64,000 nt of DNA, from positions 62,001 through 126,000 of the forward strand of contig CAISFO010000060.1 in NCBI GenBank assembly GCA_903884655.1. Direction: 5' to 3'. The position numbers were made by a program, and so were the translations under genes. Numbering within the stretch: the stretch's first letter is position 1; each line of letters begins with the position of its first letter. This DNA is from an uncultured Holophagaceae bacterium. Its GTDB lineage: Bacteria > Acidobacteriota > Holophagae > Holophagales > Holophagaceae. This document shows, piece after piece, positions 28,064-36,885 of this stretch. The notes below the pieces were generated by a model that saw only the letters and a program-made list of their open reading frames with translations, was not told the DNA's origin and did not search any database.

Positions 28064-30562
28064 TTGAGCCTGTCGCCGTCCCGAGGCCTCGCCCTTGCCG
28101 CCCTGGTCACTCTGCTCGCTTGTGGCGGTGGCGGGTCCAGTCCTGCGCCGGTCCCGCCTCAGTCCCCGGCCATCAGCTCGATCAATCCCAGCCATGGCAG
28201 CCCGGGGACCACGGTGGTCATCACGGGCACGGGCCTGTCGGCCACCACTGCAGTTGCCTTCGGCGGAGGGGGCGCCTTCTCCTTCGTCGTGGTTGGTGAC
28301 ACCGAAATCGATGCGGTCGTGCCCGCCAATGCCGCCAGCGGAGCCATCCAGGTCACCAAGCCCAGCGGATCGGCCACCTCCCTCCCATTCACCGTTGATC
28401 CCTTCCAGACTCCCACCATCACTGGCTTCACACCTTCTGCCATTGATTACGGTGGGACCCTGGTCAACCTGTCGGGCACGCATCTCATCGGTGCCACCCA
28501 GGTGCAGTTCAATGGCGCCAACGCAGTCTCATTCGGTGTATCCAGCGACACGCAGATCCTGGCCACCTCACCCACGCCCCTTGCGGCGGGAACCATCTCG
28601 GTCACTACCCCTGGGGGGAAGGCGGTCAGCGCGCCGTTCCAGGTTGCCTGGGGCGCCCCCTCGCTCACCAGCGTGAGACCCGCACGGGGCCCAGTGGGCA
28701 CGCCGGTGGTGCTCCGGGGCAGCAACCTGGGCTACCCGAATACCACCATCACCCTGAACGGCACGCCTGCGGCGATCACCTCGCAGTCCGCCTCCCAGCT
28801 CGCCTTCACCGTGCCGGCCGGAGCCACCAGTGGAAGCCTGGTGGTCAGCACACCCGGAGGTGCCATCTCCCAGACCTTCCCGGTGGATGTTGGCGTCGCC
28901 CTGGACCTCCACGTGGACAAGGTGCAGTTCACCCAGAGCACCCAGACCCTGGACAACACCGTGCCGATCGTGGCCGGGAAAGCCGGCCTCGTCCGGGTGT
29001 TCGCCCTGGCCAACCTGGCGAACAGCGCGGCCCCCACGGTGGAGGTCACATTGTTCAACAACGGTGCGCCTGTGTTCGGTTATCCCAAGACCGTTCCCGC
29101 CCCTGCCGGCAGTGTCCCCACCACCCTGAATGAAGGCGTCCTCACCTCAAGCTGGAATCTGGCCATCCCAGGCACGGACCTCACCACGCCCACCGGCAGC
29201 GGCTACAGCGTCATGGCGGTGGTGGATCCCACGGGCAACGTGGCAGAGAGCGACAAGACCGACAATGCGCTCACGGTGCCGCTCACGGCCACCACCGTGC
29301 CCATCTTCAAGACCACCATCTTCCCGGTCGTCCTGGCCAGCGGCACGGGGAACATCACGGCGGCCAACAAGGACGCCTGGGTGGCCCGCCTGGCGAGGAT
29401 GTACCCCGTGGCCAGCACGGATGTCGTGGTGGGCTCGACCTTCACTGGATCCGTCAGTTCCCTGGTCAGCAATGACAGCGACAAGCACTGGGAGACGCTG
29501 CTGCTGGACCTGGCGACCAAGCATTCGGCGGATGGAGCCACTGACCGTTACTATTTCGGCGCCCTCAAGGTGAGCTACACCTCTGGCGTGGCCGGACTCG
29601 GCTACGTTCCCTCCAGCGCCTCGTCCCCGTTCTATTCACGGACGGCCATCGGCTGGGACAAGACGGGCTACCAGGACGGCGGCAACTACCCTGAGGTCTT
29701 CGCCCACGAAACCGGCCACAACATGGGCCGGGGGCACAGCCCCTGTGCACCCAGTGGCCAGCCCCTGCCTTCGGGCCTCGACCTCTCCTATCCCTACGCA
29801 GGTGCCTCCATCGGTGTGTGGGGCTACGACAGCACCGCGAACCAGCTGAAGGACCCGACCACCTGCAAGGACATCATGGCCTACTGCAGTCCCGTCTGGG
29901 TGAGTGACTACGTCTACAAGGGGATCCTCAATTTCCGCGCCGCTTCGGGCGGATTCCTGGTGGTGGGGGCCCTGGAGGAAGCGCCGTCGCTGGCGGCGTC
30001 CGCCACCGTGGATTGTTTGATCGTCCGGGGCATCCTTCACGGTGATGGGAAGGTGGATCTGCGCCCAGCCTTCAGGACCCAGGCGCATCCCTCCGCCCTC
30101 TCCGGCCAGAGCGAATACGTCCTTGAATGCCTTGATGCCAAAGGTCAACCCATCTTCAGCACGACCCTTGAGCTGATGGATCTCGGCTGCTCTGCAAATG
30201 CCCCGACTCGCCACTTCGTCATGGCGCTTCCGCTGGCTGCGAACCTGCTGGATGGGATCACGGGGTTGCGGGTCCTGAAGGCCGGGCAGGTCATGGCCAG
30301 CCTGCAGCCCACCGGATCCGCCCCCCTCAAGCGCAGGGTGACCACCGCTCCGGAAGCCCACCGCCTTGACCCCAGCCAGGTGGAGCTCCAATGGGATGCG
30401 ACAGCCCATCCGGCCGCCCTGGTCCGGGATGGGGAAACGGGCGAAGTCATCGCCATCCTCGGCGGAGGCCGGCAGACCTTCGCGACCCCCGCCCGACAGA
30501 TCGACCTCGTCCTCAGCGACGGCGTGGTGGGCCAGGCACATCGGCTGGCGATCACCGAGTAG
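28064..30562 (+). CDS. Surface lipoprotein metalloprotease with three IPT/TIG domains
   Basis: An 832-aa lipoprotein from the TTG at 28064 (GGAG 5 nt upstream); the track start at 28007 would add 19 residues before the signal peptide. Lipobox VTLLACGGG. Three IPT/TIG domains lie at about 35-285 (starting ISSINPSHGSPGTTVVITG). A CARDB-like strand-rich domain follows (about 290-415), then a zinc protease domain with HETGHNMGRGH near residue 550. This HExxHxxGxxH-type motif identifies a metzincin-like metallopeptidase. The C-terminal 200 residues are beta-rich. Substrate is unknown. It continues the run of secreted proteins on this strand. Confidence 0.85.
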   Translation: MSLSPSRGLALAALVTLLACGGGGSSPAPVPPQSPAISSINPSHGSPGTTVVITGTGLSATTAVAFGGGGAFSFVVVGDTEIDAVVPANAASGAIQVTKPSGSATSLPFTVDPFQTPTITGFTPSAIDYGGTLVNLSGTHLIGATQVQFNGANAVSFGVSSDTQILATSPTPLAAGTISVTTPGGKAVSAPFQVAWGAPSLTSVRPARGPVGTPVVLRGSNLGYPNTTITLNGTPAAITSQSASQLAFTVPAGATSGSLVVSTPGGAISQTFPVDVGVALDLHVDKVQFTQSTQTLDNTVPIVAGKAGLVRVFALANLANSAAPTVEVTLFNNGAPVFGYPKTVPAPAGSVPTTLNEGVLTSSWNLAIPGTDLTTPTGSGYSVMAVVDPTGNVAESDKTDNALTVPLTATTVPIFKTTIFPVVLASGTGNITAANKDAWVARLARMYPVASTDVVVGSTFTGSVSSLVSNDSDKHWETLLLDLATKHSADGATDRYYFGALKVSYTSGVAGLGYVPSSASSPFYSRTAIGWDKTGYQDGGNYPEVFAHETGHNMGRGHSPCAPSGQPLPSGLDLSYPYAGASIGVWGYDSTANQLKDPTTCKDIMAYCSPVWVSDYVYKGILNFRAASGGFLVVGALEEAPSLAASATVDCLIVRGILHGDGKVDLRPAFRTQAHPSALSGQSEYVLECLDAKGQPIFSTTLELMDLGCSANAPTRHFVMALPLAANLLDGITGLRVLKAGQVMASLQPTGSAPLKRRVTTAPEAHRLDPSQVELQWDATAHPAALVRDGETGEVIAILGGGRQTFATPARQIDLVLSDGVVGQAHRLAITE

Positions 30563-30664
30563 CGCATCCCCAGGGTCGCTGCATCCAGCCTGCCGGGCGC
30601 TTATTGCGCGTGAGCAAATCGGGTTTTCGTGGGATACTGAAAGATCCTCTGTACCCGGGTGCTC

Positions 30665-32575
30665 ATGCCGCACACGCACTTCCAGCTTCTTTCGAACTGC
30701 TCGGATGAGCAGCTCAGAACCATCTGCGAACGGCGGCGCCTGCCCATTCCCATCCGCTGGGAGGATGGAGGCGAGGGGCGCCTGCGTCTATTGAAGACCA
30801 TGGTCTTCCACCTGGAGGACCACAAGCGGCTGTCGGACACCCTGGCGGACCTGGCCAGCGCCTCCCTGGTGGCCTTGAAGCAGTTCGTGAATGACGGAAG
30901 CGAGCCCGAGCCCCAGGTGGTCGAGGTGCTGCGGGAGCTGGGATTGCTCCTTCCCTGCGGCGCCGGCTGGGCTGTGGCGGAACGGGTGGCCGATGCCCTC
31001 GAGGATTTCGACGAAGGCGCCCTGAGCTTCCAGGCCCCCACCGAGGTGAAGCTGAAATCCGTGGAGCCCTTCCGGTTCTCCCTGGCCCTGACCAGTGTGC
31101 TGCTGCGCTGCGTGTCCGGCCTGCGCGTGCTCAAAGGTGGTCTGCCCGCCAAGAAGGAACTCGGCCAGCTCATGCAGCGCAATGCCATGCTCCAGGAGGA
31201 GCAGGACGCGACGCTGCTCTTCACTCTGCTGCACCGCCTGGGCCTGCTCTGGAACCGCGATGGCCGCGTGGAGACCCTCCTGCCGGCCGTCACCAGCCAC
31301 CCGCCCCGCTGGGTGGCCGAGCGCGCCTTCGCCAGCCTGCTGGAGCACGACCTCAAGGCCTGGGGCATGCCGCCGGCCGAGGACCGCCACTTCCTCATGC
31401 AGCACCTGCTGGAGCGCCGGGGCCAGACCCTGGCCGTGGCCTCCTTCCTGGGTTTCCTGAAGACCCTGCATCCCCTCGACGAGGAGCGCACCCGCACGGT
31501 GTTCCTGCCCTTCCTGGGTCGCATGGGCATCATCCAGGGCGATGCGGGCCTGGCCCACGTCCGCCTGTCCGAGCATGGCGAGGCCCTGGCCCACGAGTAC
31601 CTGCTCCGTGACCTGAAGGGCACGGCGGCCCACTGGCAGCCTCTGGAGCAGGACCAGCCCATGATCATGCAGCCCACCCTGGAGCTGCTGACCCCCCTGC
31701 TGCAGAACCCCCACCGGCTGCTTCAGCTGGCCCAGCTGGCGGAGGTGGAATCCCTTGATGCCATGGGCAGCTTCCGCGTCAGCCACGCCACCCTCGTCCG
31801 GGCCCTGGATGCCGGTGTGCCGCTCGAGGAACTGGGTCAGCGGCTGGGCGCCGCCACTCAGACACTGCCCCAGCCCCTGCTCCAGCTGCTGGAGGACCTC
31901 TCCCGCCGGGTGGGCGAGGTGGAGGTCCACCAAGGGGTGCGCCTGGTGCGGGCCCGCACGGCCCATCTGGCGGATGAACTGAAACTGAGGCCCGAACTGG
32001 CGCCCCTGAAGCTGGGCTCGCTCTCCGACACCGTGCTGGAGGTGCGCGGGGACGGCAACGCCCACGCCCTGCTCAAGCTGGCGGGCTTCATGCCCAAACC
32101 CGGCCGCTTCCTGGCGCTCAGCGTGGACGGCGACGAGAAGCTCTACCTCTGGGCCCTGGCGGCCCTGGCCTTCGTGGATGAGAAGGGCATGAACCACCAC
32201 CTGGAGCCCGTGCGGCAGATGGTGCGCTCGGCCATCCAGAAGCTCCATGACGAGGATCCCTCCCTCTACCAGGAGGTGCAGCGGCGCATTCCCATGCTGC
32301 ACCTGGGCGGCGAGGACCAGCTGGCCGAGGAGGTGCAGCGCATCCTCGAGTACGCCGCGGGCCACACCCTCATGGTGGAGCTGACCTACCTGCCCCCTGC
32401 GGCCCACCGGACGCAGCTGCGGCGCGTGTCTCCGCGCACCATCCAGGAGGACCACCTGCTGGCCTTCTGCCACCTCCACCAGGAGGAGATGGCCTTCCGC
32501 CTCACCCGCATCCAGGGCGTGAAGCTGCTGAACGAGCGCGGCTGGACCCCGGCGAACCACAGCCAGGCGGGGTGA
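30665..32575 (+). CDS. XPB/Ssl2 N-terminal-like protein with C-terminal WYL-like domain
   Basis: A 636-aa soluble protein, starting MPHTHFQLLSNCSDEQ. The helical N-terminal and middle parts resemble the helicase-associated proteins annotated in many bacteria as Helicase XPB/Ssl2 N-terminal domain proteins. The C-terminal 80 residues (VELTYLPPAAHRTQLRRVSP, HLHQEEMAFRLTRIQG) match the WYL fold seen in ligand-sensing regulators and DNA-repair proteins. No helicase motifs are present, so it may regulate or load the XPB helicase. The GTG at 30659 is an alternative start. I rest this on overall pattern rather than a single motif. Confidence 0.6.
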   Translation: MPHTHFQLLSNCSDEQLRTICERRRLPIPIRWEDGGEGRLRLLKTMVFHLEDHKRLSDTLADLASASLVALKQFVNDGSEPEPQVVEVLRELGLLLPCGAGWAVAERVADALEDFDEGALSFQAPTEVKLKSVEPFRFSLALTSVLLRCVSGLRVLKGGLPAKKELGQLMQRNAMLQEEQDATLLFTLLHRLGLLWNRDGRVETLLPAVTSHPPRWVAERAFASLLEHDLKAWGMPPAEDRHFLMQHLLERRGQTLAVASFLGFLKTLHPLDEERTRTVFLPFLGRMGIIQGDAGLAHVRLSEHGEALAHEYLLRDLKGTAAHWQPLEQDQPMIMQPTLELLTPLLQNPHRLLQLAQLAEVESLDAMGSFRVSHATLVRALDAGVPLEELGQRLGAATQTLPQPLLQLLEDLSRRVGEVEVHQGVRLVRARTAHLADELKLRPELAPLKLGSLSDTVLEVRGDGNAHALLKLAGFMPKPGRFLALSVDGDEKLYLWALAALAFVDEKGMNHHLEPVRQMVRSAIQKLHDEDPSLYQEVQRRIPMLHLGGEDQLAEEVQRILEYAAGHTLMVELTYLPPAAHRTQLRRVSPRTIQEDHLLAFCHLHQEEMAFRLTRIQGVKLLNERGWTPANHSQAG

Positions 32576-32582
32576 GGGTTGG

Positions 32583-32706
32583 TCCTCAGCCCTCAGGAAA
32601 GACTGGGCCGTGGAGATGTGATCGGCCGTTCCAAAACGCGCGGCCCAAAGTGAAAAATCGGCGCGGCCCTCAGGCCGCCACCGAACCTACCTGAGGACTG
32701 AGGCCT
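32583..32706. repeat. Palindromic intergenic element, copy C
   Basis: About 124 bp. Outer arms tcctcagccctcagg and cctgaggactgagg pair. The inner hairpin ggcgcggccctcaggccgcc and the blocks aggaaag, gggccgtgg, gatcggccg and accgaacct match copy A. It fills the space between two convergent genes. The arms use a different but still pairing sequence from copies A and B. Confidence 0.65.
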
Positions 32707-32998
32707 ACCCCACCAGTTCCTTCATCCTCTTGTCCAGCACTTCCGCCAATTTCTCGACCACTTCCCGGGTTTCGGTGCGGGAGACCTGGACTTCCTTCTC
32801 CAGCTTGCGCTCGGTCTGGAGCACGGATTTCTGCAGCTGGGACAGCATGCCCTTCATGTCATCGATGTCATTGAGCAGGGAGTTCAGCCGGGGATCCGGC
32901 GGGCGACTGTTGCTGAACACGCCCATGCCTGCCATCACGGTGGAGAGGGCTGAAAGCAGGAGGATGAGGAGAAGCAGGGGATTGCTGGCCATGGGCAC
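32705..32998 (-). CDS. Small membrane-anchored coiled-coil protein
   Basis: A 97-aa protein with one N-terminal membrane helix (about 6-24) and a long charged helix (about 38-95) that is predicted coiled coil (LNDIDDMKGMLSQLQKSV, then TREVVEKLAEVLDKRM). No family recognised. It lies downstream of the sigma factor and its partner, 56 bp after the latter, so it may belong to the same minus-strand transcript. Confidence 0.6.
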   Translation of the reverse strand: MPMASNPLLLLILLLSALSTVMAGMGVFSNSRPPDPRLNSLLNDIDDMKGMLSQLQKSVLQTERKLEKEVQVSRTETREVVEKLAEVLDKRMKELVG

Positions 32999-33054
32999 AC
33001 CTTACCGCAGGAGTTGCCAGGACCGTGCCGAACAAGGAGCGTGCCCCAGCCACC

Positions 33055-33573
33055 CTATTGTGGGTTCTGCTTGACCCGTTGGTAGTCGTCAGCCCCAACT
33101 TTGAGCGGTTTTTCCACCGGGATCACCAGATAGGGTTCAGCCCTGCGATTGCTCTTGCGTGATGCCAACTGAAGCTGTTGCTGGACTTCTTCTTTGGCTT
33201 GCCGCTCCCGAGCCACTTCAGTGGCATGGCTGGTGGCCAGGCGGGTGAGTTCCTGCTCCTGGCGCTGGGCCTGGACAGCCAATTCGTCCGCCCGCTGTTT
33301 CTGCTGGACACCCCAGGAGCCCAGTCCGGCCAGGGCCATCAGCAGGGGCAGGGCCGCGGCGGCCAGCAGGCCCCAGGTGGGCCGCTTCCGCTCGGTCCGG
33401 CTGCGGCGCTGGGCCTCCCGGCGGAGATCGTCAGCCAGGGCTTTCAATTCGGGTGTGGGTTGGGTCTCGGTGGGTGCCGCCAGGGGCCCAAGGCCCAGGA
33501 GATCGCGGAGTTCCGATCGAAGCTGAACATCCTCGGCGGGTTCGAAACGCCGGGCGGGATCAGACCAGGACAT
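33055..33573 (-). CDS. Single-pass membrane protein following the sigma factor, candidate anti-sigma factor
   Basis: A 172-aa protein with a cytoplasmic N-terminal part (about 1-65, rich in charged residues), one TM helix (about 68-88) and a periplasmic coiled coil plus short tail. Its start overlaps the sigma gene by 14 bp, a typical sign of coupling. I see no zinc-binding HxxxCxxC anti-sigma motif, so the anti-sigma role rests on position and topology alone. Confidence 0.6.
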   Translation of the reverse strand: MSWSDPARRFEPAEDVQLRSELRDLLGLGPLAAPTETQPTPELKALADDLRREAQRRSRTERKRPTWGLLAAAALPLLMALAGLGSWGVQQKQRADELAVQAQRQEQELTRLATSHATEVARERQAKEEVQQQLQLASRKSNRRAEPYLVIPVEKPLKVGADDYQRVKQNPQ

Positions 33574-34075
33574 GCACGCCTCCAGAAGGGTTGAGCTGAT
33601 CTTTGAGTTGGGCCTTGGCCCGGTGGATTCGGGTCTTCACGGTAGCCTCAGGGATATCGAGGATGTCCGCGATCTCACGAATGGAAAGGCCTTCCACCAC
33701 GAACAGCCAGAGGGCTTCGCGGAAGGTGGGCGAGAGCATCCGCATGCGCTCCCGCACCTCCTGGTTGAGCACCTGGTCGTCGGCCCCCCCGGCAAGGCCG
33801 GGTTCGGACACGGATTCCAGACTAAGGTTCTGGTTCTTCATGGGTCGGCGCTCGGTCAGGGAAAGGGTTCGCACAGTGCCGTAGAGGAAGGCGGTGGGAT
33901 GCTCCACCCGCACTTCCCGCTGCATGAGGATGACAAAGGCCTCCTGGGCGATGTCCTCCGGGAAATTGGCCCCGTAACGACGGGCGTAGCTCACCAGCCT
34001 TGGATAAAGCTCGGCAAAGGCGGCATGGAAGGCCTCCTGAGTGCCGAACGGGGTTTCGAGTTGGGACTGCGCCAT
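33560..34075 (-). CDS. ECF-type RNA polymerase sigma factor
   Basis: A 171-aa sigma-70 family protein. Region 2 lies near the N-terminus (YPRLVSYARRYGANFPEDIAQEAFVILM) and region 4 near the C-terminus (LSIREIADILDIPEATVKTRIHRAKAQL). The ATG at 34075 (MAQSQLE) has GGAGCCC upstream; the track ORF starts 32 codons earlier without support. It would redirect RNA polymerase to stress genes. It is overlapped by a single-pass membrane protein gene that may hold it inactive. Confidence 0.88.
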   Translation of the reverse strand: MAQSQLETPFGTQEAFHAAFAELYPRLVSYARRYGANFPEDIAQEAFVILMQREVRVEHPTAFLYGTVRTLSLTERRPMKNQNLSLESVSEPGLAGGADDQVLNQEVRERMRMLSPTFREALWLFVVEGLSIREIADILDIPEATVKTRIHRAKAQLKDQLNPSGGVHVLV

Positions 34076-34139
34076 GCATGGGCTCCGACACCCTAGGATG
34101 CCAGGAACCCCGTCAAGGTTCCGGCTAGGCTGGAAGGGT

Positions 34140-34964
34140 ATGGAGAACCCTCTGGAAGCCTGGCGCGACACCCTCCTGGAACTGGGGGTGATGGGACTGG
34201 TGCGCGAGCCCTCCCCTGTCGTCCAGGAACCCTCCCTCCGGGCGCCTTCGGTGGTACCGCCCCCCCGCCATGCCGAGGACCGGCCCGCGCCAAGGCTCGC
34301 AGCCTCGCTTCCGCCAGCCTATGTCCCCCCAAGTGACGCCATCGGCTGTCCCCGGCCCGCATCCGTGGCCGCTGCGACCGACCTGGCCGGACTGCAGCAG
34401 GCCATCCAGGGCTGTCTGGCCTGCCCGCTGGGGCCGGGCCGAATGAAGTTCGTCTTCGGCGAAGGCGACCCCGGGGCCCGGCTCATGTTCGTCGGGGAGG
34501 GTCCGGGCCGGGACGAGGACCTGCAGGGTCGTCCCTTCGTGGGCAAGGCCGGGGAACTGCTCGACAAAATGGTCGGGGCCATCGGACTGAAGCGCGAGGA
34601 GACCTACATCGCGAACATCGTGAAATGCCGACCCCCCGACAACCGGGCCCCGACGCCCGAAGAAGCCCGGGCCTGCCTTGGCTACCTGCACCGCCAGATC
34701 GAGCTGGTCTGCCCAGCCGTGATCGTCACCCTCGGCGCCACGCCCTTGCGCGAGCTGGTGGGCGTGGGCGAGGGCATCACCCGGGTCCGGGGTCAGTGGA
34801 AGCGAGTCAAGGTCGGCGGACGCGAAATTCCCGTCATGCCCACCTTCCACCCGGCCTATGTGCTGCGCCAGTACACCCAGGACATCCGCCGAGCCGTCTG
34901 GGAGGACCTCAAGGCGGCGAAGGAATGGGCCGATCGCCCGGTCCCACCCGAAACCCGTCCATAG
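34140..34964 (+). CDS. Uracil-DNA glycosylase, family 4 (iron-sulfur type)
   Basis: A 274-aa protein that removes uracil from DNA. Residues about 90-274 hold the family 4 core: CLACPLGPGR (first Cys pair of the 4Fe-4S cluster), GEGPGRDEDLQGRPFVGKAG (catalytic loop), NIVKCRPPDNR (third Cys), and TFHPAYVLR. The N-terminal 85 residues are a proline-rich extension that is common in this family. The ATG at 34140 has GGAAGGG just upstream. Divergent from the sigma factor gene. Confidence 0.92.
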   Translation: MENPLEAWRDTLLELGVMGLVREPSPVVQEPSLRAPSVVPPPRHAEDRPAPRLAASLPPAYVPPSDAIGCPRPASVAAATDLAGLQQAIQGCLACPLGPGRMKFVFGEGDPGARLMFVGEGPGRDEDLQGRPFVGKAGELLDKMVGAIGLKREETYIANIVKCRPPDNRAPTPEEARACLGYLHRQIELVCPAVIVTLGATPLRELVGVGEGITRVRGQWKRVKVGGREIPVMPTFHPAYVLRQYTQDIRRAVWEDLKAAKEWADRPVPPETRP

Positions 34965-35053
34965 ACATCGGACGGCGCAGGCGCCATTTATGAAGCCTGG
35001 AGCCTGGAGCCCGGCCCCCATGTCATGCTAGGTGCAGCTTTAGAGGACCCCCC

Positions 35054-36418
35054 ATGCGTCTTGTCAATGTGTTCTTCATCGTCCTGCTGCTGCTGGTTCT
35101 CATGGTGCTGGGCAACCTGTACCTCACCAACCACGACCTGCTGGTGCGCGAAGTGGTCGTCTTTGGCGAAAGCATCAAGCTGCAAAGCGTCATCCTGATC
35201 ACCTTCCTGCTGGGCTTCCTGCTGAACGTCCTCTATACCGGCATCATGGAGGTCATCCGCCTGGTGCGGGGGCTCAATGACTCGGCGGATACGCGGCTGG
35301 TGAAGCGCATCTCGGAGCGCATGCAGGACGCCCGGGACCTGGTGGCCCACGGGACCCCGCGGGCGGCGAAGGAGATCCTGGAAAGCATCCTCGAGCAGCG
35401 CAAAGAGCACGTCCCTGCCCGGCTCCTGCTGGGCGACATCCTGCTCAAGACCGGCAGCGCCGACGAGGCGGTGAAGCTCTTCCAGGCCCTGTGCGAGGAT
35501 GAACCGGACCTGGTGGAGGCCCGCTACCAGCTGGCGGAGGCCTTGCTGGCCGTCCGGAACCCCGATGCCTCCATCGTGGTCCTGAAGAAGCTGGCCTCGG
35601 ATCAACCCAAAAAGGCCCTCCGGGCCTGGCGGCGCCTGCGGGCCATGCACATGGAAGCCCAGCGCTGGGAAGAGGCCACCGAGGCCCACAAGAAGCTCCT
35701 GTCCCTCTTCGCCAGTGAGCTCACCCAGGGCGAGAAGGCCCAGGGGGCCGCCCTGGCCTACCAGGTGGGCATGGCCAAGGTGGACGCCGACCAGTTCAAG
35801 GATGCCGCCCAGATCTTCCAGCAGGTCATCAAGGACGAGCCCGACTTCGTGCCGGCCTACCTCAGCCTGGGTCGCTGCATGATCCTCCAGGATCAGGAAG
35901 CCCAGGGCCTGGAGATCCTGATCGAAGGCTTCCGGAAGACGGGCGAGGGCACCTTTCTGCAGGAGATGGAGGACTACTTCATCCAGCTGGGCCGGCCCGA
36001 GGATGGGCTCGCCCTCATGCGCCGAGTGGCCGCCACCTCCCAGCACGCCACCACGGCCAAGTTCTTCCTGGGCAAGATGCTCTACCGCCTGGAGATCCTG
36101 GATGAGGCCCTGGAGTTGTTCCAGGAGGTCCGCAGCCAGGTGGTCTACAGCCCGATCCTCTTCTTCTTCATGGCCAAGATCCACAGCCGCCGGGGCCGTC
36201 TGGACGCAGCCCTGAACGAATACCGGCAGCTGCTCCGCAATCTCGGCGTCCTCAAGCAGCGCTACGAGTGCGCCGTCTGCGGACACCGGACCCAGGATTA
36301 CGGCGACCGCTGCGAAAGCTGCGGCAGCTGGAACAGCAGCCACTTCATGTTCAAGGAGAGCGACCTCCCCGAAGGCCCCCTCCGCGCCGAGTCGGGATCC
36401 TGGATGGCGATGCTCTGA
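35054..36418 (+). CDS. lapB: LapB/YciM-like TPR protein with C-terminal zinc ribbon
   Basis: A 454-aa protein. Two N-terminal membrane helices (about 5-25 and 45-65), then a TPR array (about 95-385) and a terminal rubredoxin-like ribbon YECAVCGHRTQDYGDRCESC. E. coli LapB has the same order (membrane anchor, TPRs, rubredoxin domain) and controls lipopolysaccharide synthesis through LpxC turnover. Two helices rather than one is a difference. It is followed by a very long hairpin at the stop codon. Confidence 0.8.
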   Translation: MRLVNVFFIVLLLLVLMVLGNLYLTNHDLLVREVVVFGESIKLQSVILITFLLGFLLNVLYTGIMEVIRLVRGLNDSADTRLVKRISERMQDARDLVAHGTPRAAKEILESILEQRKEHVPARLLLGDILLKTGSADEAVKLFQALCEDEPDLVEARYQLAEALLAVRNPDASIVVLKKLASDQPKKALRAWRRLRAMHMEAQRWEEATEAHKKLLSLFASELTQGEKAQGAALAYQVGMAKVDADQFKDAAQIFQQVIKDEPDFVPAYLSLGRCMILQDQEAQGLEILIEGFRKTGEGTFLQEMEDYFIQLGRPEDGLALMRRVAATSQHATTAKFFLGKMLYRLEILDEALELFQEVRSQVVYSPILFFFMAKIHSRRGRLDAALNEYRQLLRNLGVLKQRYECAVCGHRTQDYGDRCESCGSWNSSHFMFKESDLPEGPLRAESGSWMAML

Positions 36419-36464
36419 GCGGTGGCAAAGGGTGCTGCAGTGCAGCGCCCTTTGCCGGCACCGC
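36417..36464 (+). terminator. Long hairpin over the lapB stop codon
   Basis: GAGCGGTGGCAAAGGGTGCTGC pairs with GCAGCGCCCTTTGC..CACCGCTC around an AGT loop, with one 3-nt bulge, about 22 bp of stem. No T-tract follows, so it may be a stabilising or attenuating structure rather than a classical terminator. Confidence 0.65.
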
Positions 36465-36524
36465 TCGAGCAGAGCATAACGATCAGGTTGGCCACCGCCA
36501 TGACCGAACCCTCTGCCCGGGCAG

Positions 36525-36700
36525 TGCCAATTACCGACACCCGGCGGGCTGGCGAAGCCCAGCCGGGTGGCAAGGGACGCGGCAGTGCCACATGCCAGCA
36601 CCCGGCGGGCTGGCGAAGCCCAGCCGGGTGGCAAGGGACGCGGCAGTGCCGCGTTCCGAGCCGGGCACCCGGCGGGCTGAGCATCGCAACCTGGTCGGCC
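36525..36700. repeat. Tandem hairpin repeat, 61-bp period, two copies and a partial third
   Basis: The unit gcagtgcc-N9-cacccggcgggctggcgaagcccagccgggtggcaagggacgcg occurs at about 36523 and 36584, with a partial third copy to about 36685. Each carries the hairpin cccggc-gggct..agccc-a-gccggg. The 9-nt segment between gcagtgcc and cacccgg differs between copies. A related short motif, taacgaYcaggtWggcc, flanks the region at about 36476 and 36753. There is no gene in this 467-bp gap. Confidence 0.75.
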
Positions 36701-36835
36701 TCTCTTCCCACCGGAGTCGCCCAACTCCCTGGAACACCGTATGTCCGGGAGCCTAACGACCAGGTAGGCCTCAATCCCTGACGCCCTCCGGCGACCCCGC
36801 GCCGGGCGGCCATCCGCCCTCCCCGGAATTGGCGC

Positions 36836-36865
36836 TTGACCCCCCGGAATGCATGCCCATAAACT
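36836..36865 (+). promoter_or_regulatory. Sigma-70-like promoter for the Rrf2 operon
   Basis: TTGACC, 18 bp, TAAACT, ending about 20 bp before the TTG start at 36886. It is the best -35/-10 pair in this gap. Confidence 0.5.
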
Positions 36866-36885
36866 ACACCCCACGAGGTGCTAGT

